Position numbers and translations under genes: made by a program
Notes under the pieces: model-generated
What the model saw: only the letters and a program-made list of their open reading frames with translations
Database searches by the model: none
Told to the model about the DNA's origin: nothing
Assembly (NCBI RefSeq): GCF_002551245.1
Contig: NZ_NTGZ01000064.1
Span: 1-32,083, forward strand
Length of the DNA: 32,083 nucleotides
Direction: 5' to 3'
Origin: Streptomyces sp. rh34
Lineage (GTDB): Bacteria; Actinomycetota; Actinomycetes; Streptomycetales; Streptomycetaceae
Shown here: positions 24,851-32,083 of the stretch, in pieces
Numbering within the stretch: position 1 is the stretch's first letter
Layout: every line of letters starts with the position of its first letter

Positions 24851-24878
24851 GCGGGAGGCGGAGCGTGCCGCCTCCCGC
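24851..24878 (-). terminator. Second of two tandem hairpins after the aldehyde dehydrogenase
   Basis: Arms 24851-24861 and 24868-24878 pair over 11 bases with a 6-base loop, 36 bases upstream of the Lrp start. It could be a terminator or part of the lrp leader. Confidence 0.6.
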
Positions 24879-24920
24879 AGTAGACCATGAGCCGCCGTCG
24901 CGGGCCTGCTCGGCGCAGTT

Positions 24921-24946
24921 CCCCGCCCGGCCGGGACCGGGCGGGG
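24921..24946 (-). terminator. First hairpin after the aldehyde dehydrogenase stop
   Basis: Arms 24921-24930 and 24937-24946 pair perfectly over 10 bases with a 6-base loop, starting 9 bases after the stop codon of the aldehyde dehydrogenase on the minus strand. This is a typical Streptomyces terminator. Confidence 0.75.
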
Positions 24947-24954
24947 AAAGGGGC

Positions 24955-26412
24955 TCAGAAGGGGAACTGCGAGCGGCCGTGCTGGATGGAGATCCACTTC
25001 TGGGTGGTGAAGGCCTCGACCATCGAGTCGCCGTTCAGCCGGCCGAGGCCGGAGCTCTTCTCGCCGCCGAAGGGAACGATCGGCTCGTCGTGGACGGTGC
25101 CGTCGTTGATGTGGATCATGCCGGTGTGGATGCGCTGGCCGACCCGCACCCCGCGCTCGATGTTGCCGGTGTGGACGGCGCCGCTGAGGCCGTACGGGGT
25201 GTCGTTGGCGATGCGGACGGCCTCGTCCTCGCCGTCGAAGGGCACCAGCAGGGCGACGGGGCCGAAGATCTCCTGGTGCAGGACGGGTGAGTCGGCGGCG
25301 AGGCCGGTCAGCACGGAGGGGCTGACCAGGTTGCCGTCGGCGCGGCCGTGCAGGAGGGCCGTCGCCCCGGCCGCCACGGTCTGGTCGACGAGCTTGGAGA
25401 TGGACTCGGCCTGCGAGGAGTTGATCAGCGGGCCGATCTGGGTGGCCGGGTCGGCGGGGTCGCCGACGGTGAGCGAGGCGACCTTGGCGACGAACTTCTC
25501 GGTGAACTCCGCCTCCACGGCGCGGTCGACCAGGATGCGGTTGGCCGCCATGCAGACCTGGCCCTGGTGGACGTACCGGCTGAAGACCGCCGCGTCGACG
25601 GCGTAGTCCACATCCGCGTCGTCGAGCACGATCAGGGCGCTGTTGCCGCCGAGTTCGAGCACGGCGCGCTTGAGGTTCCGGGCGCAGACGGTGGCGACGT
25701 GACGGCCGACCTTGTCCGAGCCGGTGAAGGAGATGACCTGCGGCACGGGGTGCTCCAGCAGGGTGTCGCCGATCTCCGCGATGTCGGTGATCACGACGTT
25801 CAGCAGCCCGGCGGGCAGGCCCGCGTCCTCGAAGATCCTGGCCAGCAGGGTGCCACCGCAGATCGGGGTGTTCTGGTGCGGCTTGAGGACGACGGCGTTG
25901 CCGAGGGCCAGCGCGGGGGCGACGGACTTGAGGGAGAGCAGGAAGGGGAAGTTGAACGGGCTGATCACTCCGACGACCCCGACGGGCACGCGGTAGACGC
26001 GGTTCTCCTTGCCCTCGGTCGGCGAGGGGAGGATCTGTCCGGCGGGGCGCAGCGCCAGCTGGATCGCCTCGCGCAGGAACTCCTTGGCCAGGTGCAGTTC
26101 GAAGGCGGCCTTCAGCCGGGTGCCGCCGAGTTCGGCGACGATCGCGTCGCTGATCTCCGGCTCGCGCTCCTCGACGAGGTGCAGCGCCTTCTCCAGGACG
26201 GCCCGCCTGCTGTACGGGTTGGTGTCCGCCCACGCCTGCTGGGCGCGCTCGGCGGCGCGGTAGGCCTGGTCGACCTCGTCGGCGGTGGCGACCGGGATCG
26301 AGGCGAGCTTCTCCCCGTCGAACGGGTTGAAGTCGATGATGTCCCAGGACCCCTTCCCCGGCCTCCACTCGCCGTCGATGTACTGGTGGGCCAGGTCAGT
26401 GAAGAAGGACAT
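24955..26412 (-). CDS. Aldehyde dehydrogenase (benzaldehyde/vanillin dehydrogenase-like)
   Basis: The 485-aa enzyme has all class-defining residues: Asn154 in SPFNFPF, the cofactor loop FTGSDKVG, Glu253 in LELGGNS and the nucleophile Cys287 in GQVCMAANR. It oxidises an aldehyde to an acid with NAD(P)+. The pattern VGVISPFNFPFLLSLKSVAPALALGNAVVLKP with GLLNVVITD resembles the benzaldehyde/vanillin dehydrogenase group more than succinate or glutarate semialdehyde dehydrogenases, so a place in the neighbouring lysine pathway is uncertain. AAGGGAT precedes the ATG at 26412. It is isolated by terminators on both sides and has a small dyad in its promoter region. Confidence 0.92.
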   Translation of the reverse strand: MSFFTDLAHQYIDGEWRPGKGSWDIIDFNPFDGEKLASIPVATADEVDQAYRAAERAQQAWADTNPYSRRAVLEKALHLVEEREPEISDAIVAELGGTRLKAAFELHLAKEFLREAIQLALRPAGQILPSPTEGKENRVYRVPVGVVGVISPFNFPFLLSLKSVAPALALGNAVVLKPHQNTPICGGTLLARIFEDAGLPAGLLNVVITDIAEIGDTLLEHPVPQVISFTGSDKVGRHVATVCARNLKRAVLELGGNSALIVLDDADVDYAVDAAVFSRYVHQGQVCMAANRILVDRAVEAEFTEKFVAKVASLTVGDPADPATQIGPLINSSQAESISKLVDQTVAAGATALLHGRADGNLVSPSVLTGLAADSPVLHQEIFGPVALLVPFDGEDEAVRIANDTPYGLSGAVHTGNIERGVRVGQRIHTGMIHINDGTVHDEPIVPFGGEKSSGLGRLNGDSMVEAFTTQKWISIQHGRSQFPF

Positions 26413-26454
26413 GAGATCCCTTACCGCAGAGAGGCAGGCAGCTGAGTGAGCTTC

Positions 26455-26482
26455 ATATTACTTACCATTCAACAGAGTTGAA
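26455..26482 (-). promoter_or_regulatory. AT-rich promoter/operator region of the aldehyde dehydrogenase
   Basis: On the minus strand a TAATAT hexamer (26455-26460) resembles a -10 box. TTCAA-N5-TTGAA (26468-26482) forms a perfect dyad whose distal half overlaps a possible -35. The patch is strikingly AT-rich for this genome. A regulator bound to the dyad would compete with RNA polymerase. Confidence 0.45.
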
Positions 26483-26513
26483 GCGCACCCCCGATCGCTG
26501 CCGGAAGCCCGGA

Positions 26514-26563
26514 AACACCCCTGCCCTCACCGGCTGCTTCGCGCCGGTGAGGGCAGGGGTGTT
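26514..26563 (-). terminator. guaB1 terminator, 21-bp perfect stem
   Basis: Arms 26514-26534 and 26543-26563 are perfectly complementary over 21 bases with an 8-base loop. The hairpin starts 15 bases after the guaB1 stop. It is the longest hairpin in the window and protects the aldehyde dehydrogenase promoter from read-through. Confidence 0.93.
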
Positions 26564-26578
26564 GCGGTGGATCCGGGA

Positions 26579-28045
26579 TCAACTCCAGCTGGCGTGCAGC
26601 GGCTTGCCCTCGGCGTAACCGGCGGCGCTCTGGACGCCGACGACCGCCTTCTCGGCGAACTCCGCCAGGGAGCCGGCTCCGGCGTAGGTGCAGGAGGAGC
26701 GGACCCCCGCGATGATCGAGTCGATGAGGTCCTCGACTCCCGGGCGGGTCGGATCGAGGAACATCCGCGAGGTGGAGATGCCCTCCTCGAAGAGCGCCTT
26801 GCGGGCGCGGTCGTACGCGGACTCGTCCGAGGTGCGGTTCTTCACGGCGCGGGCCGAGGCCATGCCGAAGGACTCCTTGTAGAAGCGGCCGTCGGCGGAC
26901 TGCTGGAGGTCGCCGGGCGACTCGTACGTCCCCGCGAACCAGGAGCCGATCATCACGTTGGACGCACCGGCGGCGAGCGCCATCGCCACGTCACGCGGGT
27001 GCCGGACGCCGCCGTCCGCCCAGACGTGCTTGCCGTGCTTCTTCGCCTCGGCGGCGCACTCCAGGACGGCGGAGAACTGCGGGCGGCCGACGCCGGTCAT
27101 CATCCGGGTGGTGCACATGGCGCCGGGGCCTACACCGACCTTGATGATGTCCGCGCCCGCCTCGATCAGGTCGCGCACGCCCTCGGCGGCGACGATGTTG
27201 CCCGCGACGATCGGCACCCGCGGGTCGAGCGCCCGGACGGCCTTCACCGCGCTGATCATGGACTCCTGGTGGCCGTGGGCCGTGTCCACGACGAGGACGT
27301 CGGCGCCCGCGTCCAGGAGCTGCTTGGCCTTGCCGGCCACGTCGCCGTTGATACCGACGGCGGCCGCGACGCGCAGCTTGCCCTCGGCGTCGGTGGCGGG
27401 GGTGTAGAGCGTGGCGCGCAGGGCGGCCTTGCGGGTGAGGATGCCGACGAGGCGCCCCTGCGCGTCGACCGCGGGGGCGAGCTTGCGGTTGGCGCCGTCG
27501 AGCTTGTTGAAGGCGTCGCGCGGGTCGATGTCCGCGTCGAGCAGCACCAGGTCCTTGGACATGACCTCGGAGAGCTGGGTGAAGCGGTCGACGCCCGTGA
27601 GGTCGTGGTCGGTGACGACGCCCACCGGACGGCGGTCGGCGTCGACGACGACGCCCGCGCCGTGGGCCCGCTTGGGCAGCAGGGACAGCGCGTCGGCGAC
27701 GGTCTGGCCGGGGGCCAGCTCGATCGGGGTGTCGAGGACGAGGTGGCGCGTCTTGACCCAGGAGATGACGTCGGTGACGACCTCGATCGGGATGTCCTGG
27801 GGGATGACGACGAGGCCGCCCCGGCGGGCGATGGTTTCGGCCATCCGGCGGCCCGCGATGGCGGTCATGTTGGCGACCACGAGCGGAATGGTGGTACCGG
27901 TTCCGTCGGGCGACGAGAGGTCCACCCCCTGCCGGGAGCCGACCGCGGAGCGGCCCGGGACCATGAAGACATCGTCGTACGTGAGGTCGTACGGGACCGC
28001 GGGGGACTCTGTGTAGCGACCGGTGCCCGGCTCAAGAAAACGCAT
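26579..28045 (-). CDS. guaB1: GuaB1-type CBS-containing IMPDH/GMP reductase family enzyme
   Basis: The 488-aa protein has the IMPDH/GMPR barrel (DLTYDDVFMVPGRSAVGSRQGVDLSS near the start) with a CBS pair inserted at about 95-215. The catalytic loop reads GVGPGAMCTTRMMTGVGRPQ with Cys311. The TGVG ending is like GMP reductases, and the mycobacterial GuaB1 was shown to be a GMP reductase with CBS domains. I therefore favour GMP to IMP conversion (purine salvage, NADPH-dependent) over IMP dehydrogenase. I chose the ATG at 28045 (MRFLEPG) on the family's usual N-terminus; an ATG at 28054 would add three residues. Ribosome sites for both are weak. Confidence 0.9.
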   Translation of the reverse strand: MRFLEPGTGRYTESPAVPYDLTYDDVFMVPGRSAVGSRQGVDLSSPDGTGTTIPLVVANMTAIAGRRMAETIARRGGLVVIPQDIPIEVVTDVISWVKTRHLVLDTPIELAPGQTVADALSLLPKRAHGAGVVVDADRRPVGVVTDHDLTGVDRFTQLSEVMSKDLVLLDADIDPRDAFNKLDGANRKLAPAVDAQGRLVGILTRKAALRATLYTPATDAEGKLRVAAAVGINGDVAGKAKQLLDAGADVLVVDTAHGHQESMISAVKAVRALDPRVPIVAGNIVAAEGVRDLIEAGADIIKVGVGPGAMCTTRMMTGVGRPQFSAVLECAAEAKKHGKHVWADGGVRHPRDVAMALAAGASNVMIGSWFAGTYESPGDLQQSADGRFYKESFGMASARAVKNRTSDESAYDRARKALFEEGISTSRMFLDPTRPGVEDLIDSIIAGVRSSCTYAGAGSLAEFAEKAVVGVQSAAGYAEGKPLHASWS

Positions 28046-28343
28046 AACACTCATTTTTTCATACGAAACGGTGCAGGTCGCTTCCACGAAGACACAACAA
28101 AATACCCCCGCGTTCGTCCAATCCTCCGAAGAGGCGGCCGGGGGCTCCGGGCAAGTGGAACCTGCCTTGCCCACGGACCCTACCCGAACAGGATTCGAAT
28201 CATTCGTGATCACCATCCCTGGACCGGGTGACAAGGGGTCAGGTAGCTTCAAACCCGCAGGTCTCGGGGGTGTCCGAAACGTCGATCCGGCTCGTCGGCA
28301 CCCCTGGGCACACCGTTTGACCGGAGAGGATCCCGATCCGCCT
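28046..28343. other. Divergent intergenic region, guaB1 / terpene cyclase
   Basis: Roughly 300 bases separate the two divergent starts. The guaB1 side is unusually AT-rich (28050-28110). A perfect GATTCGAATC palindrome lies at 28192-28201. I could not place a convincing promoter for either gene. An open frame across it continuous with the cyclase has no family character. Confidence 0.5.
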
Positions 28344-29420
28344 GTGGACAGCCAACTGCCGGACATCTACTGCCCGTTCCCGCAGCGGACCAACCCGCAC
28401 GTGGCACACACCCGTGGGCATCTGGACAGCTGGACCAGACGGACGGGTCTGGTCCACCGCGAGTCCGCGAGGAACCGATTCGAACAGGCCGACTTCGGGG
28501 CGTTCGTCGGCATGGTCTACCCGACCGCCGACGAGGAACACCTTGACCTGGTGGCCGACTGGTTCGTCTGGCTCTTTTTGGTCGACGACCAGCTCGACGA
28601 CGGCCACCTCGGGCGCTCACCCGACCGGGTGAGGGACGTCGTCGACCGGATGCGCGCCGTGATCGACGGCTCCGCCCCCGAGCCGTTGCCGGGTGAGGAC
28701 GCCCCGGCCGCCGTGACGGCCCTGGCCGACCTGTGGAAACGTACGACACCGAACGCCGCCCCGCACTGGCGGACCCGGTTCGCCTGGCACCTGGTCACCT
28801 ACCTCACGACCGCCACGACCTGGGAGGCGGGAAACCGCGCCGAGGACGTGGTGCCCTCGGAGGACGCGTACATCGCCAAGCGTCGGCACACCGGGGCCAT
28901 CCACGTCTGTATGGACCTCATAGAGATCGTGGCGGGCATCGACGCCCCGGAGTCGATCCACAACGACCCCCGCTTCATCACCGCCCTGGAAGCCGCGTGC
29001 AACCACGTGTGCTGGGCCAACGACGTGTACTCCTTCGAGAAGGAGCAGGTGCTCGGCGAGATCCACAACCTCGTCCACCTGGTCCGCCATCACCGGGGCC
29101 TCGGGGAGCAGCAGGCGCTGGACCATGTCGCGGAGCGCCTCGCGATGGAGACCGAGCGGTTCCTGACCGCCGAGGACGAGCTGCTGGAGCTGTATCCGGA
29201 GCTGTCCGGGATGCTGGTGCCCTACCTCGACGGGATGCGGAGCTGGATGCGCGGCAACCTCGACTGGTCGCGCCGGACACCGCGGTACAACCCCGCCGAC
29301 GTGGGCCAGTACGAGGAGCCCGAGGAGTATCTGGAGGAGACCGTGCTGGGCGTTCCGTCCGCACGCGCCGAGGCCGCCGCCCCCGCCCCGTGCGCGGCCG
29401 AGGCCCCGCCGGCCGGCTGA
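28344..29420 (+). CDS. Class I terpene cyclase (sesquiterpene synthase type)
   Basis: The 358-aa protein has the class I motifs in order. The metal-binding DDQLD (81-85 in FLVDDQLDDG) comes first, then the diphosphate-sensor Arg180 exactly 46 residues before the NSE triad, the triad Asn226/Ser230/Glu234 in NDVYSFEKE, and Arg314-Tyr315 near the C-terminus. It would cyclise farnesyl (or geranyl/geranylgeranyl) diphosphate; I cannot tell the product from sequence. The start is taken as GTG at 28344, with GGAGAGGA upstream, because family homology begins at about QLPDIYCPFPQRTNPH. No P450, prenyltransferase or methyltransferase is adjacent, so it is an orphan. The last 25 residues are an Ala/Pro-rich tail. 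Confidence 0.88.
   Translation: MDSQLPDIYCPFPQRTNPHVAHTRGHLDSWTRRTGLVHRESARNRFEQADFGAFVGMVYPTADEEHLDLVADWFVWLFLVDDQLDDGHLGRSPDRVRDVVDRMRAVIDGSAPEPLPGEDAPAAVTALADLWKRTTPNAAPHWRTRFAWHLVTYLTTATTWEAGNRAEDVVPSEDAYIAKRRHTGAIHVCMDLIEIVAGIDAPESIHNDPRFITALEAACNHVCWANDVYSFEKEQVLGEIHNLVHLVRHHRGLGEQQALDHVAERLAMETERFLTAEDELLELYPELSGMLVPYLDGMRSWMRGNLDWSRRTPRYNPADVGQYEEPEEYLEETVLGVPSARAEAAAPAPCAAEAPPAG
28431..28456. repeat. Perfect 10-bp inverted repeat inside the cyclase gene
   Basis: TGGACCAGAC (28431-28440) and GTCTGGTCCA (28447-28456) are perfectly complementary with a 6-base spacer, about 90 bases into the coding region. It could be an mRNA hairpin or an intragenic operator. Confidence 0.6.
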
Positions 29421-29435
29421 CGCGGGACGGGACGG

Positions 29436-29475
29436 ACCGAGGGCCGTGCACCGGATACGGTGCACGGCCCTCGGT
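29436..29475. terminator. Bidirectional terminator, 18-bp stem with GATA loop
   Basis: Arms 29436-29453 and 29458-29475 pair perfectly over 18 bases with the tetraloop GATA. It lies between the convergent stops of the terpene cyclase (29420) and the SorC gene (29491), where a two-way terminator is expected. Confidence 0.93.
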
Positions 29476-29490
29476 GTGTTCCCGCCGCTG

Positions 29491-30540
29491 TCACTCCCCG
29501 TCGGGGTCGGCCCGCTCCAGTGCCGGGCGCACGCCCGCCGGGGACTCGGTGAGCAGATAGTCGGCCGCGGCGGTGTCCGTCACCAGGCTGGTGACGAGGC
29601 CGGAGCGCAGCACCGCACCGATCGCCGCCGCCTTGCGCTGACCGCCCGCGATCGCGACCACCTCGGGGATCCGGCGCAGCCGGTCCGTCTCCACCGTGAT
29701 GCACCGCTCCCCCAGGTCACGGCCGACCCGGCGGCCGTCGGAGTCGAAGAGATGCGCGGACATCTCGGCGGCGACGCCGAGCGAGGCGTAATGCGCGCGC
29801 TCGGCGTCCGAGAGCATGTCGTGGACCGTGGAGATGCCCGGCTCCCAGGAGCCGATGGAGACGGCGGCGACCGTCACCTTGTCGAAGTACTCGAAGGCCC
29901 GGGCGATGCCGGTCTGCTCGCGCAGCGCGGCGGCCGTCGCGGGGTCGGGCAGCAGCATCGGGGCGTAGATGGGGTGCGCCTCGCCGCCGGAGACCTGCGC
30001 CGCCCGGCGGACCGCCTCGACCGAGCCGCGCTCGGCGGTGCCCGCGTCGTACACTCCGGTCAGCTGGACGACCGTGCACGGCGGGAGCCGGTCGAGGGCG
30101 GCCGCCATGTGGATGGTGGAGCGGCCCCAGGCCAGGCCGAGCACATCACCCTCGGCGACCAGCTCGCCGAGGAGATCGGCCGCGACCTCGCCCAGGTTCT
30201 CCGGGTCGGGGGCGTCCTCCTGCTCCTCGGCCGGGGACTCGACGACCACCGCGTGCCGGAGCCCGTAACGGGCCCGCAGGGCGTCGGAGCGTTCCGCGTC
30301 CAGCTCGGCAGGTACCCGGATCTCGATGCGTACGAGATCGCGTTCGAGGGCTGTCTCCAGGACCCGGGCCACCTTGAAGCGGCTCACGCCGAACTCCTCG
30401 GCGATCTGGATCTTGGACTTGCCCTCCAGGTAGAACCGGCGGGCCATGGCCGCCGCCTGCACCAGCTCCGCGGGTCCCATCCGCATGGCTGACCGACCCG
30501 CCGAGATGCCAGACACCGCGATCTCCTCACTGCTGTTCAC
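29491..30540 (-). CDS. SorC/DeoR-type sugar-binding transcriptional regulator
   Basis: The protein of up to 349 aa has an N-terminal helix-turn-helix (KSKIQIAEEFGVSRFKVARVLETALERDLVRI, about 40-71). A sugar-phosphate-binding domain follows (about 95-335): GDVLGLAWGRSTIHMAAAL, VVQLTGVYDAG, VAAVSIGSWEPG and VAIAGGQRKAAAIGAVLRSGLVTSLVTD. The fold resembles phosphosugar isomerases but serves as effector sensor. Two starts are plausible: GTG 30540, and GTG 30516, which has the better ribosome site (GAGGAG). The longer is given because I recall relatives with the same extra residues. It lies 79 bases downstream of rpe on the same strand, suggesting control linked to pentose phosphates. Confidence 0.88.
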   Translation of the reverse strand: MNSSEEIAVSGISAGRSAMRMGPAELVQAAAMARRFYLEGKSKIQIAEEFGVSRFKVARVLETALERDLVRIEIRVPAELDAERSDALRARYGLRHAVVVESPAEEQEDAPDPENLGEVAADLLGELVAEGDVLGLAWGRSTIHMAAALDRLPPCTVVQLTGVYDAGTAERGSVEAVRRAAQVSGGEAHPIYAPMLLPDPATAAALREQTGIARAFEYFDKVTVAAVSIGSWEPGISTVHDMLSDAERAHYASLGVAAEMSAHLFDSDGRRVGRDLGERCITVETDRLRRIPEVVAIAGGQRKAAAIGAVLRSGLVTSLVTDTAAADYLLTESPAGVRPALERADPDGE

Positions 30541-30619
30541 ACGCCCGATACGCCGTTCATCCTGTCAGATCCGGCGGTCCTTGATCGGCCCTGTCGGGCC
30601 GCGTTCATCTGCCCTTGGT

Positions 30620-31303
30620 TCAGTGTCCGCATGCCCAGGGGGCGCCGGCCGTGGCCGCGTCCGCCTGTGCCCGCAGCTGCCGCACCGCCGCGGCCGGGTC
30701 CTGCGCACCGTAGACCGCGGAGCCCGCCACGAAGACGTCGGCGCCGGCCTCGGCGCACCGCTCGATGGTGGTGGCCGAGACCCCGCCGTCGACCTGGAGC
30801 CACAGTTCGAGGCCGTGCTTGCTGATCAGCTCCCGGGTGCGACGGATCTTCGGCAGCATGATGTCCAGGAAGGCCTGGCCGCCGAAGCCCGGCTCGACCG
30901 TCATGATCAGCAGCATGTCCAGCTCGGGGAGCAGGTCCTCGTACGGCTCGATGGGCGTCGCGGGCTTGAGCGCCATCGAAGCGCGCGCGCCCTTCGCCCG
31001 GATCTCCCGCGCCAGGCGCACCGGAGCCGCCGCGGCCTCCGCGTGGAAGGTCACGGATCCGGCCCCCGCCTCCACGTAGCCCGGGGCCCAGCGGTCCACG
31101 TCCTCGATCATGAGGTGGCAGTCCAGCGGGGTGTCCGTGGCTTTGCTGAGCGCCTCGACGATCGGCACGCCGAGGGTCAGGTTGGGCACGAAGTGGTTGT
31201 CCATGACATCGACGTGGAGCCAGTCCGCGCCTTCGACGGCCTTCGCCTCCTCGGCGAGACGCGCGAAATCGGCGGACAGGATGCTGGGGTTGATCTGCGC
31301 CAT
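30620..31303 (-). CDS. rpe: Ribulose-phosphate 3-epimerase (Rpe)
   Basis: Rpe interconverts ribulose 5-phosphate and xylulose 5-phosphate in the pentose phosphate pathway. The 227-aa TIM barrel shows the full set of signatures: INPSILSADFARLAEE at the start, WLHVDVMDNHFVPNLTLG with the metal-binding His/Asp pair, PLDCHLMIEDVD, LLIMTVEPGFGGQAF and LQVDGGVSATTI near the phosphate-binding C-terminus. The ATG at 31303 has no Shine-Dalgarno but a -10-like CAGGCT at -12 to -7. Its substrate ribulose 5-phosphate is also the input of RibBA, although the two operons are 17 kb apart. Confidence 0.97.
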   Translation of the reverse strand: MAQINPSILSADFARLAEEAKAVEGADWLHVDVMDNHFVPNLTLGVPIVEALSKATDTPLDCHLMIEDVDRWAPGYVEAGAGSVTFHAEAAAAPVRLAREIRAKGARASMALKPATPIEPYEDLLPELDMLLIMTVEPGFGGQAFLDIMLPKIRRTRELISKHGLELWLQVDGGVSATTIERCAEAGADVFVAGSAVYGAQDPAAAVRQLRAQADAATAGAPWACGH

Positions 31304-31309
31304 GACCCA

Positions 31310-31315
31310 AGCCTG
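31310..31315 (-). promoter_or_regulatory. -10 box placed for a leaderless rpe transcript
   Basis: CAGGCT on the minus strand lies at -12 to -7 from the rpe ATG, the same hexamer and spacing as at 16523-16528. No ribosome site is present between it and the start codon. The 31304-31521 gap also has a T-rich patch with repeated CTTTGCT (31411-31421) that may hold a further promoter. Confidence 0.4.
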
Positions 31316-31521
31316 CCACGTCTCCCGCCGGTTCCCCGCCTCGATGTGCCCCGAAGCCTCACAGGGCCATCACAGTTCGCACATTCTGCGCATTTTGCCA
31401 GCGCTTTGCTCTTCTTTGCTGTTCGCGGGGCGAGATTCGGCCGGTCACGGCCGACGGCCGAGCACGGCCGGCCGGCCCATGGAGCCGGATACTCAGCCGG
31501 CCGGTCCGCAGAGCCGGACGT

Positions 31522-32064
31522 TCAGCCGGTCCGGCGCAGCAGGGCCAGGTACATCGCGTCCGTGCCGTGCAGATGCGGCCAGAGCTGGACGTCGGGGCCC
31601 TCGCCCAGGGCGGGGACACCGGGCATCAGCGGGCGGGCGTCGATCCACTCCGCCTCCACCGGCTCCCCACCCCGGCCCTTGAGGACGTCCTCGACCACCA
31701 CGCGGGTCTCCGCGAGATGCGGCGAGCAGGTCGCGTAACCGACCACGCCGCCGATCCGTACGGCTTTCAACGCCTCGCGCAACAGACCCCGTTGGAGCGG
31801 GGCGAAGGCTTCCAGGTCTTCGGCGCGACGCCGCCAGCGGGACTCCGGACGACGCCGCAGCGCGCCCAGGCCGGAGCAGGGCACGTCCATCAGGATGCGG
31901 TCGAACGTGCCGGGCAGCCACGGCGGGCGGGTGCCGTCCGTGGTGATCACCTGGTACGGGCCGGGGTTGCCGGCGAGCGCCCGCTCGACCAGCCGGGCGC
32001 GGTGCGGCTGCTTCTCGGCGGCGAGCAGGGCGGCGCCCCGCCCGGCGGCGAGGGCGGCCAGCAG
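31522..32064 (-). CDS. rsmB: 16S rRNA m5C methyltransferase RsmB (Sun/NOL1/NOP2 family), 3' part
   Basis: Only the C-terminal 180 residues are present, because the gene runs off the contig end; the adapter-coded MYKRQ before LLAALAAG is not part of it. RsmB methylates C967 of 16S rRNA using S-adenosylmethionine. Visible motifs are TFDRILMDVPCSGLGALRRRPESRW, with the motif IV Cys that releases product, and GYATCSPHLAETRVVVED, with the motif VI catalytic Cys. The N-terminal NusB-like domain and the SAM-binding motif I lie outside the window. The gene precedes rpe on the same strand, 218 bases away, with GC-rich inverted repeats between. Confidence 0.93.
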   Translation of the reverse strand: MLAALAAGRGAALLAAEKQPHRARLVERALAGNPGPYQVITTDGTRPPWLPGTFDRILMDVPCSGLGALRRRPESRWRRRAEDLEAFAPLQRGLLREALKAVRIGGVVGYATCSPHLAETRVVVEDVLKGRGGEPVEAEWIDARPLMPGVPALGEGPDVQLWPHLHGTDAMYLALLRRTG

Positions 32065-32083
32065 CTGTCTCTTATACACATCT
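32065..32083 (-). other. Tn5 mosaic-end sequencing adapter (artefact)
   Basis: The last 19 bases begin CTGTCTCTT and are the exact reverse complement of bases 1-19. They are library adapter, not a transposon terminus. Confidence 0.97.

Noticed and set aside
28023..28343. N-terminal extension of the terpene cyclase starting at 28023
   Set aside because: It would overlap the guaB1 start, crosses the intergenic region, and lacks terpene-synthase character. Family similarity begins just after the GTG at 28344, where a ribosome site exists.
26414..29490. A terpene biosynthetic gene cluster around the cyclase
   Set aside because: The neighbours are guaB1, a sugar-type regulator, rpe and rsmB. No P450, prenyltransferase or other tailoring gene is present.

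Overview
The window is high-GC actinobacterial DNA, almost certainly Streptomyces. Signs are the strong G/C third-position bias, the near absence of TTA codons, the secreted GH18 chitinase with a (Pro-Thr) linker and C-terminal chitin-binding module, an orphan class I terpene cyclase, and a riboflavin operon carrying ribM. From memory the gene order resembles the S. coelicolor hisG-rib-chitinase-guaB1-rpe-rsmB region, so this looks like ordinary chromosome rather than a mobile island. The first and last 19 bases are the Tn5 mosaic-end sequence used in sequencing libraries, in outward orientation. The genuine DNA is therefore 20..32064, and the edge gene (rsmB) is cut by the contig end, not by evolution.

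Layout. 321-2499: a Tat-type secreted C39-like cysteine peptidase (-) divergent from a small uridine-kinase-like P-loop protein (+). 2537-4761: a promoter / 10-codon proline-rich micro-ORF / terminator module, then a TPR + CbxX/CfqX AAA+ ATPase (+) with the only in-frame TTA codon I found. 4801-7262: two CNNM/CorC-type membrane proteins with an ATGA overlap (-). 7455-13683: an FMN riboswitch followed (-) by ribD-ribE-ribM-ribBA-ribH-hisE-hisG and a small PH-domain membrane protein, with very tight spacing in the rib part. 13836-16458: a chitinase with a well-formed promoter carrying DasR-like repeats. 16535-21539: an NmrA-like oxidoreductase, a ROK regulator divergent from an MFS transporter across a dyad, and an NCS2 uracil permease. 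21621-26412 (-): an aldehyde dehydrogenase, an Lrp/AsnC regulator, a nitrilase-superfamily amidase and a flavoprotein. The last two closely match the DavA/DavB pair of the 5-aminovalerate lysine pathway. 26579-28045: guaB1 (-). 28344-29420: terpene cyclase (+). 29491-32064 (-): SorC-type regulator, rpe and the 3' part of rsmB.

How the parts work together. The rib genes make riboflavin from GTP and ribulose-5-phosphate, RibM imports flavin, and FMN should shut the operon through the riboswitch. The davB/davA-like pair, under a probable Lrp-controlled promoter with helically phased repeats, would turn lysine into 5-aminovalerate. Chitinase probably feeds N-acetylglucosamine metabolism under DasR-type control.

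I found no CRISPR array, tRNA, rRNA, insertion sequence or phage genes. Nothing here is a clearly new multi-gene system. The observations most worth checking are the lysine monooxygenase reassignment with its Cys-to-Ala change, the promoter/micro-ORF/terminator module ahead of the AAA+ gene, the TTA codon in that gene, and three genes with a -10 box exactly placed for leaderless mRNAs.
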